A DNA stretch of 64,000 nt from Cupriavidus malaysiensis (GCF_001854325.1 NZ_CP017755.1:3324587-3388586), one strand, 5' to 3'; positions 7,821 to 16,479 are shown, numbered from the stretch's first letter. Numbers and translations are program-made. Notes: generated from the sequence alone by a model not told the origin.

Positions 7821-9568
7821 GGCGCCGTGCCCGCCGCCGGCTTGGTCACCAGGTAGGGACCGATGGCGAGAGCATCGAGCGGCGAGGTCCAGAAGCACGC
7901 CAGCGCATCGTGCGGCGTGCAGACGATGGGCTCGCCGCGGATGTTGAACGAGGTGTTGACCAGCACCGGCACGCCGGTGCGCCGCTCGAACGCCGCCAGC
8001 AGGTCATAGTAGGCCGGATTGTGCTTGCGCCGGATCGTCTGCACCCGCGCCGTGCCATCGACATGGCAGACGGCGGGGATGCGCGCGGCACGTTCGGGCC
8101 GGACCCGGTAGACGAAGAGCATGAAGGGCGCGCTGCCGTCGCCGGGACGCCCGGCCTCGAACCAGTCCCCGGCGCGCTCCTCCATGACAACCGGCGCCAC
8201 CGGCCGGAAATCCTCGCGGTCCTTGAGCAGGTTCAGCCGCCGCTGCATGCCGGCGTCGAGCGGCGAGGCCAGGATCGAGCGCGCGCCCAGCGCACGCGGA
8301 CCGAACTCCATGCGGCCCTGGAACCATGCGACGATGCGGCCCCGCGCCAGCAGCTCCGCCACTTCCTCGGCGGGCTCCGCCATGCGCCGGAACGGCTGCC
8401 CCGAGGCCTCCAGCAGGCTGCGGATCTCGTCCTCCCCATAGGCAGGTCCCCAATAGGCGTGCTGCATGGACCAGCGCCGCAGCGGCTGCGCGCCCTGCTC
8501 GCGGTCCACCAGCAAGGCCGCACCGAGCGCCGTGCCGGCATCGCCCGCGGCCGGCTGCACCCAGACCGCGTCGAACGGCCCGTGGTCACGCAGGCGGGTG
8601 TTCATCACGCAGTTCAATGCCACCCCGCCGGCCAAGGCAAGCTGCCGTTCGCCCGAGGCGTCCGCCAGCCAGCGCGCCATGCGCAGCACGGTCTCTTCGA
8701 GCACCTGCTGCAGCGAGCGGGCGATGTCGCAATGCACCGCTTCCAGCGGCGCGCCCCGCTGGCGCGCCGGCCCCAACAGCGGCGCCAGCTCCCTGGCCTC
8801 GGTGCGGTAGCCGCCCGCATCGTCCGCGCGTAACAGCTCGCGCAGCGCCAGCAGGTACGCGGGCTTGCCGAAGGAGGCCAGCGCCATGACCTTGTACTCG
8901 TCGGAGGAATGGAGGAAACCGAGATGGCGCGTGATCCGCTCGTAGAGCAGGCCGAGCGAGTGCGGCAGCTCGACCTGCCGCAGCCGGCGGTAGGCAAGGC
9001 CGTCGAAGACGCCGTAGCTGGTGCTGGTCCGCTCGCCGCGGCCGTCCATGGTCAGCACCGCGCAGCGGCGGAACGGGGCAGCGAGAAAGGCACTGGCCTC
9101 GTGGGCGCTGTGATGCTCGACGAAGTGCCAGTGAAAGCGATGCCCCTGGCGCGCGCCGGCGAAGCGTGCGGCGAGGTGATGCGGCGCGCCGTCGGCGAGC
9201 TGGCGCGGTGCGTTGACGATATAGGAGCGGAACAGGCCGTCCCAGGGCGATGCCGTGCCGGCTGCGCGCCGGCGGGCCGACGGCTCCAGCGGCAGCGTCA
9301 CCACGTCCTGCCCCGGCTGTGCGCCCGGCAGCAGGTGCGGTGCCAGCGAGTAGGCCACGTGATCGACGTCGCGCAGCAGGATGCCGGCCTCGGCCAGGCA
9401 GTAGTCGATCGCGTGGTACGGCAGTTCCCAGGCCGAGAACGGCACCGGTCTCTTGCCGTGCTTGATCCGCGTGAAGCGCTCTTCCTCGGCCGCCGCGAGC
9501 ACCTCGCCGTCGCGCACCAGGCAGGCGGCGCTGTCGTGGTACGCCGCATTGATTCCCAAGGTGTACAT
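7817..9568 (-). CDS. NodU/CmcH-family carbamoyltransferase
   Basis: A 583-residue protein with a full-length family architecture. The N-terminal Kae1-like domain starts MYTLGINAAYHDSAACLV and includes AAEEERFTRIKHGK and the metal-binding cluster VEHHSAHEASAFLAAPF. The C-terminal YrdC-like domain includes FQGRMEFGPRALGARSILA and the closing FNIRGEPIVCTPHDAL. These enzymes use carbamoyl phosphate and ATP to place an O-carbamoyl group on a sugar or antibiotic scaffold, as in Nod factors and cephamycin. Within this operon a carbamoylated surface sugar is the natural reading. GGGAGG precedes ATG 9568. The substrate cannot be told from sequence. Confidence 0.9.
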   Translation of the reverse strand: MYTLGINAAYHDSAACLVRDGEVLAAAEEERFTRIKHGKRPVPFSAWELPYHAIDYCLAEAGILLRDVDHVAYSLAPHLLPGAQPGQDVVTLPLEPSARRRAAGTASPWDGLFRSYIVNAPRQLADGAPHHLAARFAGARQGHRFHWHFVEHHSAHEASAFLAAPFRRCAVLTMDGRGERTSTSYGVFDGLAYRRLRQVELPHSLGLLYERITRHLGFLHSSDEYKVMALASFGKPAYLLALRELLRADDAGGYRTEARELAPLLGPARQRGAPLEAVHCDIARSLQQVLEETVLRMARWLADASGERQLALAGGVALNCVMNTRLRDHGPFDAVWVQPAAGDAGTALGAALLVDREQGAQPLRRWSMQHAYWGPAYGEDEIRSLLEASGQPFRRMAEPAEEVAELLARGRIVAWFQGRMEFGPRALGARSILASPLDAGMQRRLNLLKDREDFRPVAPVVMEERAGDWFEAGRPGDGSAPFMLFVYRVRPERAARIPAVCHVDGTARVQTIRRKHNPAYYDLLAAFERRTGVPVLVNTSFNIRGEPIVCTPHDALACFWTSPLDALAIGPYLVTKPAAGTAP

Positions 9569-9583
9569 GGTGCCCTCCCCCGC

Positions 9584-10777
9584 TCAAGGCATGGCCGCCG
9601 CATCGGGCGGGGCCGGCCCGGCTGCCGTGGCGAGCGGGCGCAGCGGGGTCCACGCCGCAGCCGCAGGCATGGCGTCGGCGCCCCGCGAACCGCCCCCGCG
9701 CAGCAGTTCGATGCCCGCGGCGGCGGCGCTCTCCGCCGTCACGTTCTCCAGGCAGGCATGGTGTCCGTGGGCGCAGACGCTGCTATGGCAGTACCGGCAT
9801 GGCACGTCGTGGAACAGGGTGCGATGCGGTGTCAGCCACGGTGTGTGCTGCGGATTGGTGAGCGCGTACAGAGCCACCACCGGCGTGCCGACCGCGCAGG
9901 CAAGATGGACCGGACCGCTGTTGTTCGACACCAGCAGGCGTGCGCCTTCGATCAGCGCGGCCAGCTCGCCGACGCGGAAACGGCCGGCCGCGGCATGCAC
10001 GCGTGCCGATGCGGATGTCGCGCAGACACGTTCCACCAGCGGCGCCTCGTCCTCGCTGCCGGTCACGATCACCGGCATGCCGCTCGCCTCGGCCAACAGC
10101 GCCGCGGCCCTGCCGAAGCGCTCCGCGGGCCACCGCCTCGAGGCCGCCGAAGCGCCAGGATGGGCGACGAGATAACCCCGCCCGGTCTCGCCTGGCAACA
10201 GCCGGTTGAGCGCCACGCGGACACTGAGCCGTTCGCCGGCACGGACCCGGTAGCGCAGGCGCTCGTCCGCGGTGTGCGCTTGCACCGTCGCCACGAGGTC
10301 GAGCTGGCGGCGCACTTCGTGGCGCGAATGCCTTGCCGGTTCCCGCTCCTCGACCCAATGTGTCAGGAGCGCATAGGCATTTTCGCGACAGTACGCCAGC
10401 CGCAGAGGGATGCCGGCCATCAGGCACAACAATGCCGCCGGCAGGGGATTCTGGCTGTAGACGGTGAAGATGACGGCCGCATCGAAGCGCTGCCTGGAAA
10501 GCTGCTCGACCATGGTGCCGGCCGGGATATCGGAGCCTGCCTCGGCGGCCGTGCGCGACCATGGCGCGTTCCACGCGATCACTTCGGCCACATCGGACAG
10601 GCCGCCGCCCAGTACCGCCGCGCCACGGGAAGTCAGCAAGGTCAAGCGTCTCCCGGGCGCGCTTTCACGCAAGGCGGCCAACGCGGGCGTGGTCATCAGC
10701 ACGTCGCCCAGGTTGTCGAGCCGTACGCACAGGATGCGGCGGGCGTCCGCCCATGCAGGCAGTCGCGGGGCCGTCAT
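9584..10777 (-). CDS. GT9-family glycosyltransferase (heptosyltransferase-like)
   Basis: A 397-residue protein. ATG 10777 follows GGGGAG and overlaps the HAD gene stop as ATGA. It starts DARRILCVRLDNLGDVLMTT, the ADP-heptose:LPS heptosyltransferase signature, and carries AHPGASAASRRWPAERFGRA, then SNNSGPVHLACAVGTPVVALY. A Cys/His cluster (VPCRYCHSSVCAHGHHAC) follows, parallel to that of the other GT9 here. Pairing two GT9 enzymes with a GmhB-like phosphatase points to heptose or a related sugar in the product. The final 40 residues are Ala/Pro-rich. Confidence 0.88.
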   Translation of the reverse strand: MTAPRLPAWADARRILCVRLDNLGDVLMTTPALAALRESAPGRRLTLLTSRGAAVLGGGLSDVAEVIAWNAPWSRTAAEAGSDIPAGTMVEQLSRQRFDAAVIFTVYSQNPLPAALLCLMAGIPLRLAYCRENAYALLTHWVEEREPARHSRHEVRRQLDLVATVQAHTADERLRYRVRAGERLSVRVALNRLLPGETGRGYLVAHPGASAASRRWPAERFGRAAALLAEASGMPVIVTGSEDEAPLVERVCATSASARVHAAAGRFRVGELAALIEGARLLVSNNSGPVHLACAVGTPVVALYALTNPQHTPWLTPHRTLFHDVPCRYCHSSVCAHGHHACLENVTAESAAAAGIELLRGGGSRGADAMPAAAAWTPLRPLATAAGPAPPDAAAMP

Positions 10778-11406
10778 GGTTGCTCCCCGCCCGGCCCGGC
10801 ACCCGGCCTGCCGGCGCGCTCGACCAGGCGCGCAGCCATGTCGAGATCCTGCACGGTATAGTCCGGCTCCCGCCACGAATCGATGCGCCACTCGGTCTCG
10901 TTGCCGTTGTCGACCAGGATCGTGGTGCAGCCGGCGCGCCGCCCGGCCTCGATGTCGTCGAGAATGTCACCGATCATCCATGAGTGCTTCAGGTCGAAAT
11001 GCAGCCACGCCGCCGCTTGCAGCAGCATCCCCGGCGCCGGCTTGCGGCACAGGCAACGCGCGCGCAGGCCCGGCAGCCGTCCATCGGGATGGTGCGGACA
11101 ATAGAAAAAGCCGTCCAGCCGCGCGCCGTTGGCGCGGAACAGCTCGGCCAGCCGCTGCTGGACCAGCACCAGGGATTCGCTGCGGAAGCATCCCAGCGCG
11201 ACCCCGGGCTGGTTCGACACCACCACCAGCGGCATCCCCGTGGCGCCCAGGCAGCGCAGCGCGGTGGCCGCGTGCGGCGCCAGGCGGATCCGCCGCGGGT
11301 CGGCGTTGTAGGGCACGTCTTCGATCAGCGTGCCGTCCTTGTCGAGCAGCACGGCGCCCGCGTGGCGGTCGGCATGACGGTCGGCATCACGGTCGGCTAG
11401 GGCCAT
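10774..11406 (-). CDS. HAD-family phosphatase, GmhB/HisB-like
   Basis: A 210-residue protein. ATG 11406 has GGGAG upstream and overlaps the SDR gene by ten bases. HAD motifs are in order: VLLDKDGTLIEDVPYN (nucleophile Asp plus DGT), VVVSNQPGVALG (motif II), a Cys/His zinc loop CPHHPDGRLPGLRARCLCRK, and SWMIGDILDDIEAGRRAGC (motif IV). This matches D-glycero-D-manno-heptose-1,7-bisphosphate 7-phosphatase and relatives, which dephosphorylate sugar bisphosphates before nucleotide activation. The N-terminus carries an extra Asp/Arg/His repeat (ADRDADRHADRH) encoded by a tandem repeat at 11362-11397. Substrate is inferred from family and from the two GT9 neighbours. Confidence 0.85.
   Translation of the reverse strand: MALADRDADRHADRHAGAVLLDKDGTLIEDVPYNADPRRIRLAPHAATALRCLGATGMPLVVVSNQPGVALGCFRSESLVLVQQRLAELFRANGARLDGFFYCPHHPDGRLPGLRARCLCRKPAPGMLLQAAAWLHFDLKHSWMIGDILDDIEAGRRAGCTTILVDNGNETEWRIDSWREPDYTVQDLDMAARLVERAGRPGAGPGGEQP
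11362..11397. repeat. Short tandem repeat inside the HAD gene start
   Basis: Three near-identical 12-base units based on CGGTCGGCATGA encode the repeated Asp/Arg/His residues at the phosphatase N-terminus. Confidence 0.7.
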
Positions 11407-12149
11407 GACGTCTCCCGCATCGGCAGGACCATCAGCTCCGGGATCACCGAGCCTTGCGGCTGGGTGAGCGCGAAGATGACCGCCTGCGCCACGTGTTCCG
11501 GTGCCTGCAGCACGGCCGGATCGATTTCGGGGAAGCGTTCCAGCAGGAATGGCGTGCGCATGCCGCCCGCGATGATGGCGCTGACCCGGATGCCGAAGGG
11601 ACGCAGCTCCGCATGCAGGGCATGGGACATGCCGAGCAGGCCCCATTTGCTGGCATGGTAGGCCGACGCATTGGGCCAGGCGCGGCACGACGCCGTCGAG
11701 GCGATGTTGACGATATCCCCGCCGCCGCGTGCCTTCAGCATCGGCACCACGCCGTGCGCCATCAGGTACGGGCCGTAGAGGTTCGTCATCAGCACGCGCA
11801 GCCAGCTCTGCGGCGAAATCTCGTCGACCGGCAGCGTGATGTCGATGGCCGCGTTGTTGATCACGCCGTCGATGTGTCCGCAGTGCTCGACCACGTCCGC
11901 CAGCGCCGCGTCGACGCCGGCCGCGTCGCAGACATCGAGATGCATCGGGTACACCAGGGGCCAGCCGCCGGCGACCGATCCGGCCGACAGGCGCTCGGCA
12001 CATCGCTGCGCCCGCCCGGCTTCCCGGTCCAACACCACCACGCCGGCACCACAGGCGTGCAACTGTGCGCAGATGGCCGTCCCCAGCCCGCCGCCGCCGC
12101 CCGTCACCAGATAGACCTTCTCGCGCAAATCCGTCCGCTCGTGCGTCAT
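11397..12149 (-). CDS. Short-chain dehydrogenase/reductase
   Basis: A 250-residue classical SDR. GGGGAGG precedes ATG 12149. The coenzyme site is VYLVTGGGGGLGTAICAQL, the structural motif is NNAAID, and the catalytic Ser, Tyr and Lys lie in NIASTASC and SAYHASKWG. Asp-41 after the second strand (VVVLDREAG) favours NAD(H). It is the first enzyme gene of the glycan operon, so it probably oxidises or reduces a sugar or activated sugar, but SDRs are too diverse to say. The C-terminus (GSVIPELMVLPMRETSWP) resembles family members annotated as YciK/SDR. It overlaps the following HAD gene. Confidence 0.85.
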   Translation of the reverse strand: MTHERTDLREKVYLVTGGGGGLGTAICAQLHACGAGVVVLDREAGRAQRCAERLSAGSVAGGWPLVYPMHLDVCDAAGVDAALADVVEHCGHIDGVINNAAIDITLPVDEISPQSWLRVLMTNLYGPYLMAHGVVPMLKARGGGDIVNIASTASCRAWPNASAYHASKWGLLGMSHALHAELRPFGIRVSAIIAGGMRTPFLLERFPEIDPAVLQAPEHVAQAVIFALTQPQGSVIPELMVLPMRETSWP

Positions 12150-12188
12150 GACCGCCTCCCCGACAATGGCAAGCCGTTCCGGCCCGGA

Positions 12189-12752
12189 TCAAGGGGTGCG
12201 GGCCGAGCGGGCCGCCGCGGGTTCCTCCCGGTCCGCGCGCACGCTGGTCTGCTCCACTTCCCGGGCGCCACCGTCCTCGAGCAGCTGCTTGGTGCGGCCG
12301 AGGTCGCTGCTGTCGACCCGCACCGCCAGCACCACACCGGCCTGCGGCGATTCCGGCCCGTCGACCGAGCGCGCTTCCCGCGCCGGCCGCATCGACCCCA
12401 GGGCTCCCATCAGCGAGCCGAGATAGGCGCCCACCCCGGTCGCCAGCATCAGCACGATCAGCGAGCCACTCCCCAAGGAGACGATGGCGCCCACGCCAAG
12501 CACCGCGCCGGCCGTGCCCCCGAGCGCCACGCCACGCCAGGCACCACGCCCGGCACCGCGCGCGCCGGCATCGGCCGCAACGTCGCCGCCGATCGGGAAG
12601 CGTGCGTGCTGCCCGGCCGGATTGATATAGAAGACCTCCAGGTCTTCGTCACGGAATCCGGCCTTGCGCACACGCTGCAGCGCCCGCTCGGCCTCCTCGA
12701 AGGTGACGAACCTGCCCGCCACGACATAAGTACCCGCTACGATCATCGACAT
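12189..12752 (-). CDS. Glycine-rich membrane-associated protein, unknown function
   Basis: A 187-residue protein behind GGAGG. The first 60 residues form a small alpha/beta domain (GTYVVAGRFVTFEEAERALQ, then GFRDEDLEVFYINP) like those found in stress proteins that permute or sense envelope change. A Gly/Ala-rich stretch follows (WRGVALGGTAGAVLGVGAIV, then LMLATGVGAYLGSLMGAL), compatible with a glycine-zipper pair of membrane helices. The tail has a second short alpha/beta unit (GVVLAVRVDSSDLGRTKQLL). I do not know a named family. It lies 23 bases downstream of the DUF3008 gene and 39 bases upstream of the SDR gene, so it is probably co-transcribed with the glycan operon. Confidence 0.7.
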   Translation of the reverse strand: MSMIVAGTYVVAGRFVTFEEAERALQRVRKAGFRDEDLEVFYINPAGQHARFPIGGDVAADAGARGAGRGAWRGVALGGTAGAVLGVGAIVSLGSGSLIVLMLATGVGAYLGSLMGALGSMRPAREARSVDGPESPQAGVVLAVRVDSSDLGRTKQLLEDGGAREVEQTSVRADREEPAAARSARTP

Positions 12753-12775
12753 CGCGGCCTCCTTTCTCTCCCGGC

Positions 12776-13015
12776 TCACGCCGCCACGGCGCTGCTCCAT
12801 TGCATTGCGAACGACGCAATGAACCAGGCCTTGTCCTTGACATGCCTGGGCTTGCCCTTGTGCGGGGTCGAGGCCATCTTGGCGAGTTCCTTTTCGGACA
12901 TCGACGCGTACATCGACTTCGACGCGCCTTTCAGTTTGCCGACCGTCTTCTTGCCGCGCCTGGCCGACAAGGCAACGCCGGCCGCGATCTGCTGCGCCTT
13001 GGACCTGGCTGGCAT
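12776..13015 (-). CDS. DUF3008 family small basic protein
   Basis: A 79-residue protein. ATG 13015 follows CGGAG. MPARSKAQQIAAGVALSARR, then GKLKGASKSMYASMSEKELA, then the basic end KMASTPHKGKPRHV is the DUF3008 pattern: small Lys-rich cytoplasmic proteins of unknown function. The C-terminus is longer than usual and ends FIASFAMQWSSAVAA. It is the first gene of the leftward transcription unit that continues into the glycan operon. A candidate sigma-54 element lies 48 bases upstream (13063-13077). Confidence 0.8.
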   Translation of the reverse strand: MPARSKAQQIAAGVALSARRGKKTVGKLKGASKSMYASMSEKELAKMASTPHKGKPRHVKDKAWFIASFAMQWSSAVAA

Positions 13016-13062
13016 CGTGGTCTCCGTGCTGGCGCTACGCGGCGCCGATGCGCTGCATCGAC

Positions 13063-13077
13063 GCACACATCGTGCCC
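13063..13077 (-). promoter_or_regulatory. Candidate sigma-54 promoter for the DUF3008/glycan unit
   Basis: The minus strand reads GGGCAC, five bases, GTGC: 8 of 10 matches with correct spacing, 48 bases before ATG 13015. Confidence 0.45.
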
Positions 13078-13274
13078 GGCGAACGCAGGTGCGTCCCAGG
13101 CCCTGCGCGCGAACGCGGCAGGGGCGCGGCAGGGGCGCGGGGGGAGGCGGCGCGCAGCGGAAATTACACAGGCGAACGGAAAAAAATACGCTGCCGGCAG
13201 AGCCAAGCGGGACAAAGCGCCGGGTGGCCATCCTGCACGGTCACGTCCCGGCCCGGAAGCGGCCCCGCCCCGCC

Positions 13275-13290
13275 TGGCACACTCCGTGCA
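13275..13290 (+). promoter_or_regulatory. Candidate sigma-54 promoter for the glycosyltransferase unit
   Basis: It reads TGGCAC, five bases, GTGCA. The -24 box is perfect and the overall match is 9 of 10, with 12-base spacing. Expected transcription start is near 13301, which falls on the first base of the hairpin at 13300-13323. Confidence 0.6.
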
Positions 13291-13299
13291 CCGGCCGGA

Positions 13300-13323
13300 G
13301 CATTGCCGTCGGGACGGCAATGC
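13300..13323 (+). repeat. Perfect 10-bp inverted repeat at the predicted transcript start
   Basis: GCATTGCCGT and ACGGCAATGC are separated by the four-base loop CGGG. There is no T tract, so this is not a terminator. It would form the 5' end of the mRNA or serve as an operator. Confidence 0.7.
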
Positions 13324-13356
13324 CGATCCACACGCGAGCCTGCGAGGAATGCCGAT

Positions 13357-14628
13357 ATGCGAAGGATTGCCCTCATCAGCGAGCATGCCTCGCCGCTGGC
13401 AAGCGCCGGCAACGTCGACAGCGGCGGCCAGAACATCTACGTGGCGCAGATTGCGCGCCACCTTGGCCGCCTGGGCTATGCGGTCGACATCTTCACCCGC
13501 AAGGACAAGGCCTTGTTGCCGGCAGAGGTGGAGATGGCGCCGAACGTCACCGTCATCCATGTACCGGCCGGTCCGGCAGTGCAGATCGCCAAGGAACGCC
13601 TGCTGCCTTACATGGCGGAGTTCGGCGAATTCGTCGCCAGCGTGGTGGGCGCGCGTCCCGGCGAATACCTGGCACTGCATGCCAATTTCTTCATGTCCGG
13701 CCAGGCCGCGCTGCAGGTCCGCCAGCGCCATGCCATTCCGCTCGTGACGACATTCCATGCGCTGGGCAAGATCCGCCGCATGTACCAAGGGGACGCGGAC
13801 GGCTTCCCCGACGAACGCTTCGCCATCGAGGAACGCCTGGTGCGCGAGAGCGACTGCGTCATCGCGGAATGCGCGCAGGATCGCCACGACCTGCTTTCCC
13901 TGTACGACGCGGCCGCCGAGCGCATCGAGACCATCCCCTGCGGCTTCGACCTGGCCGAATTCTCGCCGCTGCCGCGCCAGGCCGCGCGCCGCGCGCTGGG
14001 CTGGCCGCCACACGACTTCGTGCTGCTCCAGCTGGGCCGGCTGGTGCCGCGCAAGGGCATCGACAACGTGGTGCGCGCGCTGGCCCGCATGCGGCAGCGC
14101 GACGGCTTGCCGGCGCGCCTCTACATCGTCGGCGGCAATTCCGTGCGGCCGAGCACGACCGCCACGCCGGAGATCGGCCGCCTGCGCGACATCGCCGCAT
14201 CCGAAGGCGTGGCGAACCACGTCACATTCGTCGGCCGGCGCGAACGGGCGGCCCTGCGCCAGTACTACTGCGCCGCCGACGTCTTCGTCACCACGCCGTG
14301 GTACGAGCCCTTCGGCATCACTCCGGTGGAGGCCATGGCCTGCGCGGTACCGGTGATCGGTTCCGCTGTCGGCGGCATCCGCTCGACCGTCGTCGACGGC
14401 CGCACCGGCTTCCTGGTGCCGCCGAATGATCCGGATGCGCTGGCCGAACGCGCGCTCCGCCTCGCCAGCCAGCCGAGCCTGGCCGAGAAGATGGGCATGG
14501 CCGGCTGGCGGCGCGCGCAGTCCCACTTTACCTGGGCGGACGTGGCGTGCCGCCTCGCGGCGGTCTACGAGCGCCTGTCCGGCGCCGCAGGGCGGCCGCC
14601 CGTGCTACCGAAGCGGGCCGTGGCCTGA
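13357..14628 (+). CDS. GT4-family glycosyltransferase, MshA/sucrose-synthase-like
   Basis: A 423-residue protein with GAGGA ahead of ATG 13357. The N-terminus holds the family's donor/acceptor loop ([20 protein letters not shown], then [10 protein letters not shown]). The C-terminal half holds [40 protein letters not shown] and [20 protein letters not shown], the retaining GT-B site with the EX7E glutamates. The closest named relatives I can recall are MshA (mycothiol), BshA (bacillithiol) and sucrose/sucrose-phosphate synthases. The next two genes encode a UDP-sugar decarboxylase and a PIG-L deacetylase, so a glycan or small glycoside is made here. Specificity is open. Confidence 0.85.
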   Translation: MRRIALISEHASPLASAGNVDSGGQNIYVAQIARHLGRLGYAVDIFTRKDKALLPAEVEMAPNVTVIHVPAGPAVQIAKERLLPYMAEFGEFVASVVGARPGEYLALHANFFMSGQAALQVRQRHAIPLVTTFHALGKIRRMYQGDADGFPDERFAIEERLVRESDCVIAECAQDRHDLLSLYDAAAERIETIPCGFDLAEFSPLPRQAARRALGWPPHDFVLLQLGRLVPRKGIDNVVRALARMRQRDGLPARLYIVGGNSVRPSTTATPEIGRLRDIAASEGVANHVTFVGRRERAALRQYYCAADVFVTTPWYEPFGITPVEAMACAVPVIGSAVGGIRSTVVDGRTGFLVPPNDPDALAERALRLASQPSLAEKMGMAGWRRAQSHFTWADVACRLAAVYERLSGAAGRPPVLPKRAVA

Positions 14629-14650
14629 AGCCCGCGAGGAGAGAATCATC

Positions 14651-15694
14651 ATGTGCCCGCACCCGACCACACGCGTCCTCGTCACCGGCGGCGCCGGCTT
14701 CCTCGGTTCGCATCTCTGCGAGCGGCTGGTGGAAGCCGGCCACGACGTGCTCTGCGTCGACAATCTTTGCACCGGCAGCAAGGCGAACATCGCCCACCTG
14801 CTCGGGACTGGCAATTTCGAGTGGATGCGGCACGACATCACGTTTCCGCTCTACGTGGAAGTCGACCAGATCTACAACCTGGCCTGCCCGGCCTCGCCCT
14901 TGCACTATCAGCGGGACCCGGTACAGACCACCAAGACCAGCGTGCACGGCGCCATCAACATGCTCGGCCTTGCCAAGCGGACCAAGGCCCGCATCCTGCA
15001 GGCCTCGACCAGCGAGGTCTACGGCGATCCGGCGCAGCACCCCCAGCCGGAGCACTATTGGGGCAACGTCAACCCGTGCGGGCCACGCGCCTGCTATGAC
15101 GAGGGCAAGCGCTGCGCGGAGACGCTATTCATGGACTACCGGCGCCAGCATGCGGTGGACGTGCGCATCGCGCGCATCTTCAACACATTCGGCCCGCGCA
15201 TGCAGTTCGGCGACGGGCGGGTGGTGTCCAACCTGATCGTCCAGGCCCTGGCCGGCGAGCCGCTGACGCTGCACGGCGACGGCAGGCAGACGCGCTCGTT
15301 CTGCTATGTGGACGACCTGGTGGATGGCCTGATACGGCTGATGTCCTTGACCAGCGCGCCGGCCCAGCCGGTCAACCTGGGCAACCCGACGGAGCACACC
15401 ATGCTGGAGCTGGCGCAGCGCGTGCTGAACGTGACCGGCTCCGGCTCGCCGATCGCCTGGTGCCCCCTGCCGGTGGACGATCCGCGCCAGCGCTGCCCCG
15501 ATATCGCGGTGGCCATCGAGCGCCTGCAATGGCGGCCGACGGTCGAGCTGGACGAGGGGCTGCGCCGCACGGTCGACGATTTCCGCCGGCGCCTGGCTGC
15601 CGCGGGTACCGGCTCGCCGCCGCCCGCGCGCATCGAGCACCGGCCCGGCCCGCGCCCCGCCACGGCCCGCGTCGCCAACGTGGCGCCGGACTAG
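14651..15694 (+). CDS. UDP-glucuronate decarboxylase (UDP-xylose synthase)
   Basis: A 347-residue extended SDR; GAGGAG precedes ATG 14651. NAD site [49 protein letters not shown], and the catalytic YDEGKR hexapeptide in [13 protein letters not shown]. These together are diagnostic of Uxs-type UDP-glucuronic acid decarboxylases, which make UDP-xylose with an internal NAD cycle. The core is complete and the last 30 residues (Pro/Arg/Ala-rich) are an extra tail. It lies 22 bases after the glycosyltransferase gene. It probably supplies UDP-xylose or a related pentose donor to one of the nearby transferases. Confidence 0.88.
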   Translation: MCPHPTTRVLVTGGAGFLGSHLCERLVEAGHDVLCVDNLCTGSKANIAHLLGTGNFEWMRHDITFPLYVEVDQIYNLACPASPLHYQRDPVQTTKTSVHGAINMLGLAKRTKARILQASTSEVYGDPAQHPQPEHYWGNVNPCGPRACYDEGKRCAETLFMDYRRQHAVDVRIARIFNTFGPRMQFGDGRVVSNLIVQALAGEPLTLHGDGRQTRSFCYVDDLVDGLIRLMSLTSAPAQPVNLGNPTEHTMLELAQRVLNVTGSGSPIAWCPLPVDDPRQRCPDIAVAIERLQWRPTVELDEGLRRTVDDFRRRLAAAGTGSPPPARIEHRPGPRPATARVANVAPD

Positions 15695-15714
15695 CGCCGG
15701 CGCGGCCAGGCACT

Positions 15715-16479
15715 GTGACGTCCACGTCCATGTCCATGTCCATGTCCATCCAGCATCCCTTGCTCCTGGTCTCACCGCACCTGGACGACGCCGTATTCAG
15801 CTGCGGCAACCTGATCGCTGCCTGTCCCGGCTCGGTGGTCGTGACCCTCTTCGCCGGCGTGCCGCGTCACGGCACGCCGGCACCGCAGTGGGACCGCCGG
15901 GCCGGCTTCGCCAGCGCCCGCGAAGCGGTCGAGGCGAGACGCGAGGAAGACCGCGCGGCACTCTCCCTGTTGAACGCCGAACCCGTGTGGCTGGATTTTC
16001 TCGACCACCAGTACGGCAACTCACCGACCGCCGGGCAGGTCGCCGCCAGGCTGGAGACGCTGCTGGCCAATTACCGCAGCTGCGCGGTGGTGGTCCCCTG
16101 CGGCCTGTACCACTCCGACCACCTGCTCGCGCATCGGGCCTGCGCCAGCTTGTGGGCGCAGTACGCCGAAGACGGCCCGCCATGGCTGTTCTACGAGGAT
16201 GCTTTCTACCGGCGCTCCAGCGGTGCGCTGCACGCCCTGCTGCTGCGGTGGCACATGCTCGGGCTGAAGGCGACCCCGGTCGACCTGGCCATCAGCGAGC
16301 AGATGCCGCGCAAGGCACGCGCCTGCAACGCCTACGGCAGCCAGATCAGCCTGTTCGACAGCGCGACCCTGGGCGACCTCAGCGCACCCGAGCGCTACTG
16401 GCGCTGGGAAAAGACGCCGTCCGGCGCAGCGCCGCGCCGCGCGGGGCTGTCGGCGGAGACCCCCGCCGGCCTGGTCTGA
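15715..16479 (+). CDS. PIG-L family deacetylase
   Basis: A 254-residue zinc-dependent N-deacetylase of the LmbE/PIG-L group. SPHLDDAVFSCGNLI is the metal motif (usually HPDD, here HLDD), followed by AREAVEARREEDRAALSLLN and the second His motif YHSDHLLAHRA. Such enzymes remove N-acetyl from GlcNAc-containing glycosides or lipids, as MshB and BshB do in thiol synthesis. The start is uncertain: GTG 15715 has AGG upstream, and ATG 15730, 15736 and 15742 lie in a TCCATG tandem repeat. The repeat gives an N-terminal TSTSMSMSMS that is probably not structural. Third gene of the divergent glycan unit, 20 bases after uxs. Confidence 0.82.
   Translation: MTSTSMSMSMSIQHPLLLVSPHLDDAVFSCGNLIAACPGSVVVTLFAGVPRHGTPAPQWDRRAGFASAREAVEARREEDRAALSLLNAEPVWLDFLDHQYGNSPTAGQVAARLETLLANYRSCAVVVPCGLYHSDHLLAHRACASLWAQYAEDGPPWLFYEDAFYRRSSGALHALLLRWHMLGLKATPVDLAISEQMPRKARACNAYGSQISLFDSATLGDLSAPERYWRWEKTPSGAAPRRAGLSAETPAGLV
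15722..15747. repeat. TCCATG tandem repeat at the deacetylase start
   Basis: About four 6-base units (one reads TCCACG) give three consecutive in-frame ATG codons. Unit gain or loss keeps the frame and only changes the number of Ser-Met pairs and start codons. Confidence 0.7.

Larger units (their letters stand above)
13016..13356. other. Divergent control region between the two glycan units
   Basis: These 341 bases separate the leftward DUF3008 and glycan unit from the rightward glycosyltransferase unit. They hold a leftward -24/-12 element (13063-13077), a rightward one (13275-13290) and a perfect 10-bp hairpin (13300-13323). A GC-rich repeat lies around 13118-13142. No coding frame is convincing. 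Confidence 0.6.

Noticed and set aside
11454..14429. 991-codon plus-strand frame across the glycan operons
   Set aside because: It is antisense to the SDR and to two minus-strand genes and only partly overlaps the glycosyltransferase out of frame; no motif.
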